From Epiperipatus broadwayi (taxonomy: Eukaryota; Onychophora; Udeonychophora; Euonychophora; Peripatidae): a stretch of 64,000 nt of DNA. The stretch spans positions 1,756,204-1,820,203 of the forward strand of contig JAQFVV010006352.1 in assembly GCA_028023455.1 (NCBI GenBank), read 5' to 3'. The notes under the pieces were generated by a model. The model worked only from the letters and a program-made list of their open reading frames with translations. It made no database searches and was not told the origin of the DNA. Shown in pieces: positions 14,501-26,690 of this stretch. The translations under genes were made by a program, and so were the position numbers. Numbering within the stretch: the first letter of the stretch is position 1; every line of letters starts with the position of its first letter.

Positions 14501-15290
14501 GAAAATATGTTTTCATCTCCACTTAATGGAATCTCTAAAACTGACATAAATCTAAATCTATAACATTCAAAGTATTCCACAATTTGGAATATCTTACTAA
14601 AAACATAATTTAAAATTAAGAATAAATAATAATTAATAATAATTATTTAACTAAGCAAATTATTAATCAAAACTCTTATCTATGGATAAATATTAATGAT
14701 CAAAAATATCTATGGATAAATATAATATATTTATAATACAAATAGTAACTATATAATTTAATAAAATTCTTGAAATGATACGGTATGCCTTTGTCAACAC
14801 ATTATAATAGAAAACTGTATGAAACAATGGCGACAAACATTAATTTAAGATTAGTTTTTTAACTTATATTTGGTTTTTATTATTATTACTTAAATTATTA
14901 CTAGCAGTATTATCTAATATAGTTTTATTATTATTATTATTATTATAAAGATTTTATTTTTAACAAAAACAGCAAAAAATAATAAAATAAAGCAAATAAT
15001 TAATTATAATTTAGTATTATATTTAATACATGACAACAAAATGATTGTCCAAAAATATTAATACTTTTACACTATCTTAAAAAATTAAATAGAAGAAAAG
15101 TGGATGAAATTAATCACATTATCATTAAATATATTACTGAAGAAAGTATGAAAATATATCATCAAAGTTTTTTCATTTTTCTTTCAAATGTATTTTTGTC
15201 ATAAAAGATTATCCCTACATTGTCAAATAAAATTTTATGACTTATATTCACTTTATAAATATACAAAGTTGAGTTATGATAATCGCAATG
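8540..15290. other. A/T-rich DNA, no supported gene
   Basis: About 6.7 kb with no coding region I can defend. Frames at 11,558-11,743 and 12,680-12,928 (minus) lack motifs. Short AT runs lie near 9,248 and 13,988 and an ATT run near 14,928. The 12.57-12.92 kb stretch is less A/T-rich and may be an old repeat I do not recognise. Confidence 0.45.
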
Positions 15291-15298
15291 AAGCCATG

Positions 15299-15460
15299 AA
15301 CCATGCTATATTTTGTTCCAATCCCCCTCATCCATCCTGCATACAATGTATGTAGTATATAGCAACTCATGTTTTGTTAACAAGACTTGACTTTAATACA
15401 ATAAGTATTTTTATTGTAATGTAAGTGTACAGGAAATTCTTTTCAACATATTTATAACAA
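15299..15460. repeat. Dispersed repeat shared with 50.87 kb
   Basis: The segment with CTATATTTTGTTCCAA followed by a C-rich run and CATCC recurs at about 50,867-51,030 in the same orientation, with weaker similarity continuing for roughly 150 bp. It lies beside the 3' side of the PLE inverted pair here and beside a decayed LINE there. The family is not identified. Confidence 0.5.
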
Positions 15461-15639
15461 TAAACATAATAAATATAACAGGAACCTTCCTCAACTGCGC
15501 TAAATTAAAAAAAAATAACAGAAGTAAACGTCATCAATTCACATCAGATGAATTCCGAATTCTAACTTTAGCAACTTCTATTAATTATATTCATTTTATT
15601 TCTATTTATTAAAATTGCCTCCTTAATTTTTCTTTTATT

Positions 15640-17440
15640 ATGTTCACTTTTCATGAAGAATCTTAACACTTTAAATATCAAACTTAAATTTATATTTACA
15701 GGTCCTTTCATGATCCAAGAAAATTGAAGCAGTCATTAAATCATTATTATTTTTACTTTTCACACACATGTATAACAATTTATGCTCCTTAAATCTTTTT
15801 TCAATACTGCATCTTGATTTGTGTTTTACCAGTTCTTACTTATGGATCTGAGACTTGGACACTTAATAGAAGAGCAATACAGAGACTTCAGACCACTCAA
15901 AGGAGTATGGAGAGATGTATGTTGGGAGTAACAAGAAGAGATTGAAAACGCAATGTATGGGTAAGACAACAAACAGGTGTTACTGACATTATTGAAAAAA
16001 GTAAAAGATTGAAATGGAGTTGGGCTGGACATATTGCTAGAAGAAATGATAATAGATGGACAATTGAAATTTTAAACTGGATTCCAAGAGATTGTAAAAG
16101 ACCCAGAAAGAGACCACATGTGAGATGGATGAATGAAATAAGAAAGTGTGCAGGGGTGTTGTGGAAAAGGGCGGCTAAAGATCGGAGAAGATGGATTAAA
16201 CTTAAAGAGACCTTCATCCTGCAGTGGATTGATAATGGTTGATGATGATGATGATTATGATGATGACATATATCTACAAAAAATTTGATACCCAATATTA
16301 CTTTTCTATTTGACAGGTATGGCATTTTTAGAAATATTCAGTAACTTATTAATATTATTTGTAATACAAAATGAAACATTAAATACATCCTTATATATAT
16401 TCTTAAAAAAATTCATTTCAGCATTTGAAGTATATGAAATAGATGTCTATTTTTAATCATCAATATTCAACTTCTTAAAATTATTATAACTCTTTTTAAA
16501 TTGACCTAAAGTACAGTTAATTTGTTCAATCTTATAACAAACTTCCAGCGATTCCTTGGTAAATATTGCAATATTTTTTTAATTGATCACACTGGTAACG
16601 ACATAATTTTTAATTACAAACCAAAAAGATCTAAAACGCATTGCCATCTTATGCATAATTTGTACTTTTGATTTACAATTTATATATAATCCACCTTTTT
16701 GAAATGATTTGATTTTTAATGTATAACTTAACATACTATTATTTCTTGTAATAATTAAATCCAAATACTTAATACGTTTAGCCGGTTCCTTTTCAATAAT
16801 TCATTTCAAGTCATTAAAATTATTTAACTTCTCTACAAGCAAATTTAGAGTATTGGTATTTCCACAAACAAAACATCATCCACATATCTTTTGAAAATTG
16901 TAATATCTTTAAAAACATACATATCTAAAATAGAACTCTCATATGTAGACAAACAAAACTGGTAACTTTTGCTACAACAAGCAGACCCATAGGCCAACCT
17001 TTAGATATTTTATAATATCCATCTTCAAAAAAAAAAAAAAAAAGCAACAATGTTATCATCAAGAATTTTTAAAGAATCAATAAGAAATTTTATCACATAT
17101 TTGCAAACACCTTTACTTTTTAATGCATGTTCAATTATTTTTACAGAATGCACTCTATTAATAGACACATACATTTCTGTCATATATAATGAAGCAATAA
17201 CATCATTCTTATTAATCACTATATTTTTAATTTTCTCCACAAAATCAAAAGATGAAGCAATAGTATTTTCCCCAAATTCTAAAAACTCTTATAAATGCTT
17301 ACCAGTATATTTAGAAGTTTGATATATAAATGAACCATCAAAATTATTCATAATTCACAAAGGATTACTTTCTTTTTGTAACATTATATTGGCAAAAATA
17401 CGAAGTCATATAGCGCAGGAAGGATATATTTTATAGTACA
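15640..17440 (-). pseudogene. Penelope-like element, inverted copy A (RT + GIY-YIG), split by an RTE
   Basis: Read 5' to 3' on the minus strand, the RT part gives VKIIEHALKSKGVCKYVIKF, then KISKGWPMG (the RT motif before the catalytic site), RYVDDVLFV (catalytic YVDD), and IKYLDLIITR, the PLE-typical block after it. The downstream nuclease region is recognised by its match to the plus-strand copy at 17.88-18.26 kb. Several frameshifts and stops occur, and a poly-T run at 17,024 replaces part of the palm. An RTE 3' end (15,817-16,262) is inserted in the nuclease region, so the copy is dead and older than that insertion. Confidence 0.85.
15817..16262 (+). mobile_element. RTE-type LINE, 5'-truncated 3' end (RTE-3)
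   Basis: It encodes the C-terminal region of the RTE polyprotein: VLPVLTYGSETWT-like, then WSWAGHIARR and DCKRPRKRPHVRW. It ends in GTTGATGATGATGATG-type tail units, the usual RTE 3' end. It closely resembles the 3' end of RTE-1 at 42.9-43.3 kb, with a stop in the middle. Sequence on both sides of it is continuous in the other PLE arm, proving insertion into PLE copy A. Confidence 0.88.
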
Positions 17441-17451
17441 CGCTATTATTA

Positions 17452-18440
17452 TTTTTGTTTGTGGAAATAAAAATACTATAAATTTGCTTATGGAGGAGTT
17501 AAATAATTTGAATGACTTGAAATGGATTATTAAAAAGGAACAGGGCAAAAGCATTAAGTATTTGAATTTAATTGCTACAAGAGATAATAGTATGTTAAGT
17601 TATAAATTAATAATCAAACCATTGCAAAAAAGGGGCAATATAAATTGTAAATCAAAAGTACTAATTAGCATAAAATGGAAAGTTTTGGACCTTCTTTATT
17701 TCATAGTGAAAAATTATGTCATTACTATTTAAAAATATTTAGGTATTTGCCAAGGAATTGCTTGAAGTTCCTTATAATATTAAACACATTAACAATACTT
17801 TGCTAATTTAAAAAGAATTGTAATGGTTTAAATGAGTTGAAGATTAATAATAAAAAATTGATATCTATTCTATATATTTCAAATGTTCAAGTAAAATTTT
17901 TTGAAGGTATATATAAAAATGTGTTTAATGTTTCATTTTGTGTTACAAATAATGTTAATAAATTAATATAATAATTCTAAAAATGTCATATCAGTCAAGC
18001 AGAAAAGTAATATTGTGTATCAATTTTTTTGGGAATGTATATTGTCATATATAGGTGAATGAAGATGCAGTATTAAAAACAGATTAAAGAAGCATGAACT
18101 GTTATACAATCATGAAAAAAGTAAAAATAATAATGAATTAATGACTGCTTCAGTTTTCTTGGATCATGAAAGGACATGTAAATATAAATTTAAGTTTGAT
18201 ATTGAAAGTGTTAAGATTCTTCATGAAGAGAGAAATTCATAATAAAAGTAAATTTAAGGAGGCAAGTTTAATAAATAAAAATAAAATGAATATAATTAAT
18301 AGACAAGCTGCTAACATTAAAATTTGGATTCATTGGAATTAAATTAATGATGCTGGCTCTGTTACATTTTTTGAATTGAATGACAATTGAGGAAGGTTAA
18401 GGAACTAACTGAAAGTACTTTTGCAAATAAAAAAATGAAA
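17452..18440 (+). pseudogene. Penelope-like element, inverted copy B (RT end + GIY-YIG)
   Basis: It starts inside the segment just after the YVDD block (LFVEI-like) and continues through SIKYLNLIATRDNSMLSYKL to the nuclease. There the sequence gives LSYIGECRCSIKNRLKKHEL, a GIY-YIG second half plus the basic helix, and then DHERTCKYKFKFDIESVKI. It is the reverse complement of copy A over about 1 kb. Stops and frameshifts are present. The two copies meet head to head near 17,400-17,452. Confidence 0.85.
18387..18412 (+). ncRNA. Degenerate hammerhead-like motif 3' of PLE copy B
   Basis: TTGAGGA, then AGGTT, an 8-nt loop, AACT, and GAAA. This is the stem II architecture of the F3 motif at 34.18 kb (AGGTAC and GTACT), with different pairing bases. 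It sits after the nuclease, where PLE hammerheads are found. The core C is T and the cleavage triplet is not recognisable. Confidence 0.35.
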
Positions 18441-18519
18441 TATAATAGTTAATTACTATTATATTTTTTAATTTTTTATTGTTATTACAATAGGTTTAAT
18501 TAATTGACATTTTCCATAT

Positions 18520-20900
18520 ATATATATATATTGTACAGGTCGAAATTGTATGTTAACTCAACACAATTCACAGCCTAGGTAAAAGTACCTTGAATCCAAC
18601 CATAGTGTGTTCAAAGATAAAGAATACTTATGGATTCTGCCCTGTTTACCCATTTTCTAAATCTGGCAACTAATTAACAACATTTTTGAGGCAAGCAATT
18701 AATCTTTTCCACACTCTGGCCCACTATCATCAACAGTGGAACATGAGCCTCAACTAATTCGAATGTCTAACTCTAATTATTAATTTTAATTAGACCTATC
18801 CAATACTTAAATATAAAAATGGTATGTATATGACCTTAAGTCATCAGATAGCAGCACAATAATTTATTAGAAAAGCTAATTTTAGGGTGAATAAATAGAG
18901 ACAAACCACAGGTAGCTCGAATTCACATATATATTTAATAAAACATTGGTATAATTTATCTAATGTCTCTGTTTTTATTTTAATAAATTAGTTAATATAA
19001 AATTCTATTCTGTTATTTATTATGCCTCTGGCAAGAGAGCGGTATAGTTTATCTGCAAATCTAACAAATGTCAACGATTAGCGATTTATGGAAGATGCTC
19101 ATCCAAGTTGGAGATATATGGAATAAATATTTTAAAGAGATTATTTTAAACATAACTTTATTATGAGTAAAATTATTCTTAAGAGAGAAATAATTAACTC
19201 AAACTATAGGTGTTGGTGTCAAAGAGAGTGACACGTTTAAAATACAAATGGATCGCAATATTCGCAAAAAAAAATATTTTAAGATTTTAAAATACATAAA
19301 TTAATCAGATCATAGTCAGTCCACCTTGATGTGCTCAGAATAAAAGAAAGTGAACAAAACCCAGCATTTGATATTACATTACCAGCATAGACTCAATTCA
19401 CCTGCCCCATTCCTGTGTTGCCAAGAAATAAAGAAATAATGGTCTGCGCCATTGCAAACGTAAAATATTTCAGGCGAAAGGATGAGAATCATCAAGGCTA
19501 ACTAAGCTTTGCTTACCCTGGGTCTTTCCATTTTGCCTTTTATATCCTGATAAGAAAATTAATGGCCAGTGAAATTATCACATGGTCTAGTTCTGATCTA
19601 GTGATCACAAAGAACAAAAAACAAGTATTCAAGCAAAATGCTGGCAAGGCAAATAGGAGTACTGGAGAATATATTTTAGCATTTAAATATATAATTGTTT
19701 GAGCTATAAAGATTACACAAATGTAATATGGATTGACCAAGATTCAGACCAACAAGAATGAAATTAAGCATTAATTATTATTCCGAATATTTTATGAGTG
19801 ACACGTCTCTTCCTTCAACACAAAATCCCATTAACATTTCATTTAACATTCTATTACTCTCTTATATTTAGCACGAATATAAATTTCTAAACCCCTCCCT
19901 TTAATTCTTTAAAAATGAAATAATTAAACTAAATAAAATCTCATGCTTGAATCTTGCACCTTCCCACAACTAAACCGTGTACATATAAATATTAAAAAAA
20001 ACACATAATCATAAAATAATTTCATCTTGACAAAACAAAAATTGCTCCAAGTATTAATCTTTCAGAGCTAGATAATTATTTATTTTTATTTACTGAAAAA
20101 CATTGATCAAGAAATAGGAAGCATAATATTTAATTGGATAAAATTTTGTCAAGATGGAACGACTTGGCATATATTCATTTCATTTAAATAAATAATATTT
20201 TCTAAACCACATTAAAAGAAAGTTTAGTATTAAGAAGCCTAACTTTTAGACAGATAGAATGAGAGCAAAGACATTAGATTTACATTACTGTGTCACTGGA
20301 GTTTTAAAAGAATAAATTAGGCAGTTAGAAATAATAAATTGGAACATATTATCTAATTTATTATGAGTCCTTGTGGAAGTTTTGATCCCACAATGAAAGC
20401 TGAATTTTGCACAGGCATATCACATTTTTACAAAGTTTTTCCGGCATAGGTTTATCAGGCAATCACTGACAAAAACTATGACTGGCCGACCTCTATTGTT
20501 CTCTTGAGCTATTTATACTTTTTGACTATTTTTGAGAAATTGCATTTTTCATATGCTCCAGGCTAAGTGACTAAATTGGAATTCCAATGACCGCAATTAT
20601 CAACCTAAAGTATATTTGTATTGTATTCTTAAGATCCACTCTCCTGATAAAACCAATGATATAATTGTTTCAAATCTATTTTTAATTAAATGTAGATTTG
20701 AAGAATTTATATTTTAAATCTGTTTTCTATTTTAATTTCACTTTAATTAAAAAATCCATTAACATTTTTTTAATGGATTTTCTTTTCTTTGATGCTATGG
20801 AATGTTAGTAAGGTTTATCATGAAAGCAAATCTCCAGAATAAAATAATTAAAAAAAATATCATATTAAAAATTTATTTATTGATTTTTGTAAAAGTTTCC
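18520..20900. other. Moderately A/T-rich DNA, no gene recognised
   Basis: Base composition is less extreme at 18.55-19.9 kb than in the surroundings, but no domain-bearing frame was found. The minus-strand frame at 19,540-19,740 is hydrophobic without motifs. Confidence 0.4.
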
Positions 20901-20910
20901 ATCTGTAATT

Positions 20911-21038
<128 letters not shown>

Positions 21039-21185
21039 CAAAAACAAATTAAAAAATGTTTAACCTGCCTATAGCTTGCATTTTATGATCACAGTTGGAG
21101 CTTTACCAATAGCCCACTCAAGCTTGTTCTCAATAAATGCTGAGAGAGAATCGAAAATTCAATATCTCTTTCAAATTGTCCCCAA

Positions 21186-21231
21186 CCTTTAAACCATGGT
21201 TTCATGCTAATTGGCAATCATCAGTAAATGG
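21186..21231 (-). ncRNA. Hammerhead ribozyme motif, F2 copy b
   Basis: On the minus strand: stem I CCATTTA, core CTGATGA, stem II TGC/GCA with T/T next to the core, GAAA, stem III palindrome CCATGG, triplet GTT, return strand TAAAGG. Stem I has one mismatch against the return strand. The palindromic stem III suits the paired form described for PLE-type hammerheads. Confidence 0.62.
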
Positions 21232-21444
21232 TAGGAAGACTAGAAACTAGATTTAAATCCCCAACTCTATTGAACAGCACTTATGTAAAATGTTTCTATC
21301 AGTTTGAAAGCATGGATTTTTCAGATACGTAAATATCTTAAAATCCAGCTAAACAAACTATATAGCTATATGGGTCTGAGTTCAGTTTACATAAATGCTG
21401 TTCAGTAGAGTTGGGGATTTAGATCTAGTTTCTAGTCCTCCTAC

Positions 21445-21489
21445 CCTTTACTGATGATTGCCAATCAGCATGAAACAATGGTTTAAAGG
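21445..21489 (+). ncRNA. Hammerhead ribozyme motif, F2 copy c
   Basis: Stem I CCTTTA (21,445-21,450) pairs perfectly with TAAAGG (21,484-21,489). Core CTGATGA is at 21,451-21,457, stem II is TGC/GCA, GAAA is at 21,472-21,475, then CAATGG and triplet GTT ending at 21,483. The stem III palindrome CCATGG of copies b and d is changed to CAATGG here. Confidence 0.65.
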
Positions 21490-21867
21490 TTGGGGACAAT
21501 TTGAAAGAGATATTGAATTTTTGATTCTCTCTCAGCATTTATTGAGAACAAGCTTGAGTGGGCTATTGGTAAAGCTCCATCTGTGATCATCAAATGCAAG
21601 TTATAGGCAGGTTAAAAATTTTTTAACTTGTTTTGTTTATTATAAATGTACCTTTGAAGGTTTTAGCAATGATATAGATTGCAGAACCTCTTAACTATGT
21701 GGTGAAACTGAACTGAATTCAGATCCATATAGATATATAGTTTGTTTAGCTGGATTTTAAGATATTTACGTATCTGAAAAATTCATGCTTTCAAACTGAT
21801 AGAAACAGTTTACATAAGTGCTGTTCAGTGGAGTTGGGGATTTAGATCTTGCTTCTAGTCCTCCTAC

Positions 21868-21912
21868 CCTTTACTGACGATTGCCAATTAGCATGAAACC
21901 ATGGTTTAAAGG
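21868..21912 (+). ncRNA. Hammerhead ribozyme motif, F2 copy d
   Basis: Stem I CCTTTA (21,868-21,873) and TAAAGG (21,907-21,912) pair fully. Core CTGACGA still fits CTGANGA. Stem II is TGC/GCA, GAAA is at 21,895-21,898, the CCATGG palindrome at 21,899-21,904 forms stem III, and triplet GTT ends at 21,906. It is the downstream partner of copy c. Confidence 0.66.
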
Positions 21913-22008
21913 TTGGGGACAATTTGAAAGAGATATTGAATTTTCGATTCTCTTTCAGCATTTATTGAGAACAAGCTTGAGTGGGCTATTGGTAGAGCTC
22001 CATCTGTG

Positions 22009-22042
<34 letters not shown>

Positions 22043-22048
<6 letters not shown>

Positions 22049-22104
22049 ATATTGGAGGGGCCATATATATATATATATATATATGGCCCCTCCAATATTT
22101 ATAA
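22043..22104. repeat. Short perfect palindrome with AT core
   Basis: TTATAAATATTGGAGGGGCC is followed by an AT run and then its exact reverse complement. It joins the 3' end of LINE-C to the AT run ending F2. It probably formed by hairpin replication of the LINE 3' end. Confidence 0.85.
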
Positions 22105-22109
22105 TAAAA

Positions 22110-23560
22110 ACATTTAATTAAAATAAATTTATTAAACATAGTAACATAGTAATATACAGTTAAACTTTATAAAAAAATACATAGCATTCAGAATGAAACT
22201 TAAAAAGGTCAATGCAGAGTAAAAAATATCTTAATTTAAAAAGGAAAATGAAACTTTCACCCAAGTATCATCGTGTAGACTCACAGGTGAAAGCAGAGAA
22301 TCTTGCTGCTTGACTTGGTCAAGGAGCTTGATAAAGACAGTTAAAGCTGAGTCCTGATAATAACCAAAGATGAGCCTGCAATGCATCAGCCATAAAGAAA
22401 ATGTAATAAAGATAGATAATATTGTTGTCACAAAAAATCCCTTCTTGAGAGTATTACTAACAGAAAGAACATTCATAAGATCTAGAGAGACATTTGCAAC
22501 AATAAAGTCTTTAATCGACTTAAGAGCAGGACAAATATAGAAAATATAATGTATTGTCTCATCATACAATCTAGATGAAATCCTAATGAAGCCTCTGCTG
22601 GTCACTAAAAAATAACTTGTTGGGAGAGCATTTAAATTCAGTTTAAGTACAAAATCAACATGTCTTGCTTCAATGAAAAGAAGTTTTATTTTACGCAAGA
22701 GAACTTTACTGTAAACACCTAATGAAGTCAAAAGAGGAGTATAATATGGAAATTTTAATTTATAAACATCTCAGAATGTAAATTTTCCATCAAGTGCAAT
22801 TTGAGCTGAGGGTATCAACTTAATAACTGACTTCCATAAATCAGCAATACAGTAGCTCGAAAATGAAGGTGGTGTATCTGTAAGATCAATAACCAATTAG
22901 GTGATAACTGAGCAAGGTTTTGACAAGTTACACAAAGAAAAGATATAGATCTCTGGAGATATAAAATTGAGACTGAGTGCAAACCTAGACCATTTAAAAG
23001 CTTTGACATTTGAATGTTAGCAATACTGATGGCTACTACCTTGCTTTTCCAAAATAATTTTGAACAAAGTGAATTTATAGCCCTCTCAAAACGCTTCTTT
23101 GGCCTAATAATTGGTAAATAATAAGTAAGCCTTGAATATACCAAAGAGTTCAAGAATGTAACCTTACCGACAAGCAAAATGTTTATATTCACAAGTGAGG
23201 CAACTATCCTCTTTGTTTTATCAAGAATAATATTTTGAATCGCCTTGCAATTACTGAATGAGATAAAACTATTGGAAAGCCAAGAAAAGAATGAGGCTTG
23301 GCTATGAAAGTTGAAATAATTGACAAACCAGATTTAATTTTCCACATTGCAGATTTTGTAACATTAATATGAAGATTAAAAGTATTAGAAAAAGAGACCA
23401 ATATTTGCAATAAAGCTGTAAAAAAAGATTTATCTGGAAGAAAGGCAAAGACATCATCAACATAAGAACTATGATGAATAGTCTGTTTAAGAGCAGGAAC
23501 ATAGATACCAGGCAATGGCAAGAGGAGATCCTGGTGGCACTGAAAGATAAAAACATTTTA
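22110..23560 (-). pseudogene. LINE-C, 5'-truncated RT and C-terminal region
   Basis: Minus-strand frames give HHSSYVDDVFAFLPDK, the RT catalytic YVDD block. A connection region follows (VGKVTFLNSLVYSRLTYYLP, FERAINSLCSKLFWKSK), then VDFVLKLNLNALPTSYF and the cysteine/histidine region with ETIHYIF and CPAL. The last part matches LINE-A at 30.2-30.56 kb (FDFLVKINMYALPTTYF, CNLCHFTEETQQCIF), so both belong to one lineage. An AATAAA lies near the 3' end. Frames are broken at several points. Confidence 0.82.
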
Positions 23561-23736
23561 ATAGAAAATTAATAAATGGCAGATGAAAATTTTTACAAAC
23601 ATTGTAACATGTGTGGATCTGGTTTGATCCTAGTCTAGTAATCTAGAAAGATGTGAAGTGTGGATCTGGCCTACCGATCCATTTCTTCAATATATATATA
23701 TTTAATGTGTGGAGTTATTCAATTATAATTATTTCA

Positions 23737-24027
23737 TTAAAAAGCACTTTACTTAAGACAATAGATAGTGAAATCCAACTGCCTAAGGCCAAAAATAAAT
23801 GTAAAACTGTCAGAATGATTGCATTCAAAGTGAGGATGTGTATGATTGTGGGGTTACAGGTCATTATCAGAAACCTAAATATGTGATTTGGGAGTTGAAC
23901 CTGATAAAGTCATGTATTTTGGGGAATTTTTTTTTAAATACAATAAATCTGACAGATTTACTGTAACTCTTGGCCTAGGCAGTTGGTTTTTATTAGCTAC
24001 TGTTCTAAGTAAAGTGCTTTCTAATAA
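23737..24027. repeat. Foldback repeat with about 78-bp arms
   Basis: Left arm 23,737-23,813 (AAAGCACTTTACTTA, CAACTGCCTA, CTGTCAG) matches the reverse complement of 23,949-24,027 with scattered differences. The roughly 135-bp spacer has no recognised content. It may be a MITE; no target duplication was identified. Confidence 0.65.
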
Positions 24028-24029
24028 GT

Positions 24030-25945
24030 ACTTATAAATGAATAATTGCACACTTTAAATATTTTCATATATATACAACATATGTTTTATATGTATAGTA
24101 TCATATATAAATTAAGATTATATTATTAAAAAATGAAAAATAATAATATTATAGTACTTTATGTATGTTAAATTATTCACAATTCTGTCTCCTCCTGTTT
24201 TGAACATTTTTTCTTTAATAAGTTTTTAAAATTTCAATAAAAACATAATGACAACTTTGTAATGTAAAATGTAATTTCATTGGTTATTTTAATAGTTTTA
24301 AAATTGCAATAATTTTGGAATCTATAGAACCAAACCCTATTTGTAGTGAATGGCTTGGAATTGTTTGATCTAGATTCTAGGCTAAATCCTTTATAGAAAT
24401 TATGGCTTTCTGATGCAATACAAGATTATCAACTGGAAGGCTCTTATAATTGATATTTAACGATAGATTTAAAACTTTCTTCATTTTATTCAAAAAGTTA
24501 TCCCTTATTTTAATTACAACTTTAGGTATTTCAGGGGAAGAAATAACAATGACATGAATCTATGTCTGTCTTTTTATAATTTCTTTGATCAATAATTCAT
24601 TCTTTCAAAACATATTTCTGATTCCAGAGAATGACTATTTTTTTATTAAATCAATATTTCAATTCAATATAAACACTTTTTGATTTTTCTTTTTGGATTT
24701 GTGGCTTATTGTACTATAATATATTTTTCCAAATATATGCTAATGTTGATGTATATGAAACTTAAAAAAATAAAGACAGCAAAGAAAACAATTTATACAC
24801 ATATGACTAATTTTATTTAAATCGTGAAAAAAATAGTGTTTAATAAACCATGGTTGAATTGAAAAATATTATATTTAGCAAGATAAAATTGGCATTTGCT
24901 GTAAATGAGATTTTTAAAATGTAATAAGTTTATGAATTTTATTGTACTTTTGTTTGTTTACATTTATTTTGTTTATTTGCATTTGTTTTTGAATAGTAAA
25001 TAATTGAAGCCAGATAGATGGATATGGTTTCACTATATTTTAAACTCTTTTTTATGTACTTTAATTCTTTCATTAAGTCTTAATTTACTTTGACAATATA
25101 AATTTTATGATAACTGCAAGAAATCTTATAAACTGTATTCAGGAATATTTTTACTAAATTTTGAACTATTCATAAAAAAATTCAAGACTTTTCATACAAG
25201 AAATTTTTATATTATCCAATGAATGAAGCTATTCTTATAAATTTATTTTAAAGTCAGACTTGTAGATATTTTTATTAAAATTAACATTCGTAATAAATTC
25301 ATGATTGTAATTAATTTCAATATAATCAGAAGAAATCTTTGAATATAAGCCTTATTTTTAAAATTATTAAATCTTATTCTTATGATAAAAATTTACTACA
25401 ACAACCATTGTAAACCGAGTATATTAAAAGAGAAATGATGTAATTAATATGTAATTTTATAAAACGCACTGTTGCACTTTAAATACATTGAATTCAATAA
25501 TAACAAAAAATAATTCTGAATAACTTTGATATTATCAACTTAAAGTATTTTTGTTTTTCTAAAATAAAAATATGTCAGTAATGTCTAATCTATCAACAGA
25601 GAGATATATATTTTCAATACTTAATCTACCAAAAACATTGTTGTCTAAATCAAAACTATTAATTTTATTAAACGCTTTAAAAAAAAGTCACAGCGTTGAC
25701 CAAAATATATATAATTTTTTAAAAAATGTACAAGTCAAAATGATGTCAATAATCCTACAATAAAATTAATAATATATCTTATAAAAATATTTTGAGGAGG
25801 CTAAAGATTAGAGAACTTTTAGATCAATATAATCACTAAGACAAAGATTTAAATAAGTAGCTCTATCTATTTTTATTTTGTATGTTTTTCGTAATATTAA
25901 TCAACTTGGATCTAATTTTCTGTTCAGGATTATAATTTAAAATTT
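24030..25945. other. A/T-rich DNA, nothing recognised
   Basis: No supported gene. The frame at 25,572-25,763 is Leu/Ser/Lys-rich without motifs. Confidence 0.45.
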
Positions 25946-26690
25946 AAACCATTTGCACATCACTAGATAAAATCCAAAGATAGAAAGCAGATCTTATCAA
26001 TAATCAGTTAGTATTTCTAAATTTTAGCAAAAGTGCTATCCGAGAAGCAAACAATGTCTAAATAAAGCAAAATAGATAAAAGAAAACTCTTACTCATAAG
26101 CTACAAAGATTTTAAGTGTATTGAAATTAAGACTAATGTAAACAAGAATTGTGAAATTAAATCAGCAAAGTTGTTAATTGCTAATTACCAAATATATTTT
26201 TAAAATTACATAAACAATATAAAATTAATACAATAATTATTTTAAACTTGGAAAAGCCTTGAAACTTACTATATAAAAAATAAAACCAATTGCATATCAT
26301 TAACAGAGATAAAAATATGGAAAGCAGATTTTATCAATGATCATGTAATGTTTCTAAATTTCAGCACTCATGATACTTAAGAAAGAAAAATAAAGTGTGG
26401 ATAAAACAGCTTAGGTAAAAAAGTGACCTCTTACCCATAAGCTGCAATAATGTTAAGTATACAGAAATTTAAACAAATATAAACAACAACATATTTTCAG
26501 CTTATGGTAAAAAGATTCTTTTTTTTTACTTCTGATGTTTTTATTCAGACTTGATGCTTGTTTCTCAAAAATCATTGTTGCTGAAATTTAGAGTGATTTT
26601 TTTTATAAAATCTGCTTTCTATATTTTTATTTCACCCAATGATATGCAACTGATTTTATTTTTTATATAGTATGTTTTAGAAGATTCAAA
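25946..26690. repeat. R4 repeat: two tandem copies plus one inverted copy
   Basis: Copies starting at 25,946 and 26,283 share a segment running from the AAACCA/TTGCA start through GAAAGCAGAT to CATAAGCT, with a period of about 337 bp. A third copy at about 26,505-26,690 is inverted. The tandem-plus-inverted plan is that of F1 and F2, but no intact hammerhead core was found. No coding capacity. Confidence 0.65.

Noticed and set aside
25572-25763. 63-codon plus-strand frame
   Set aside because: Low-complexity Leu/Ser/Lys content without motifs; flanked by unrelated A/T-rich DNA.
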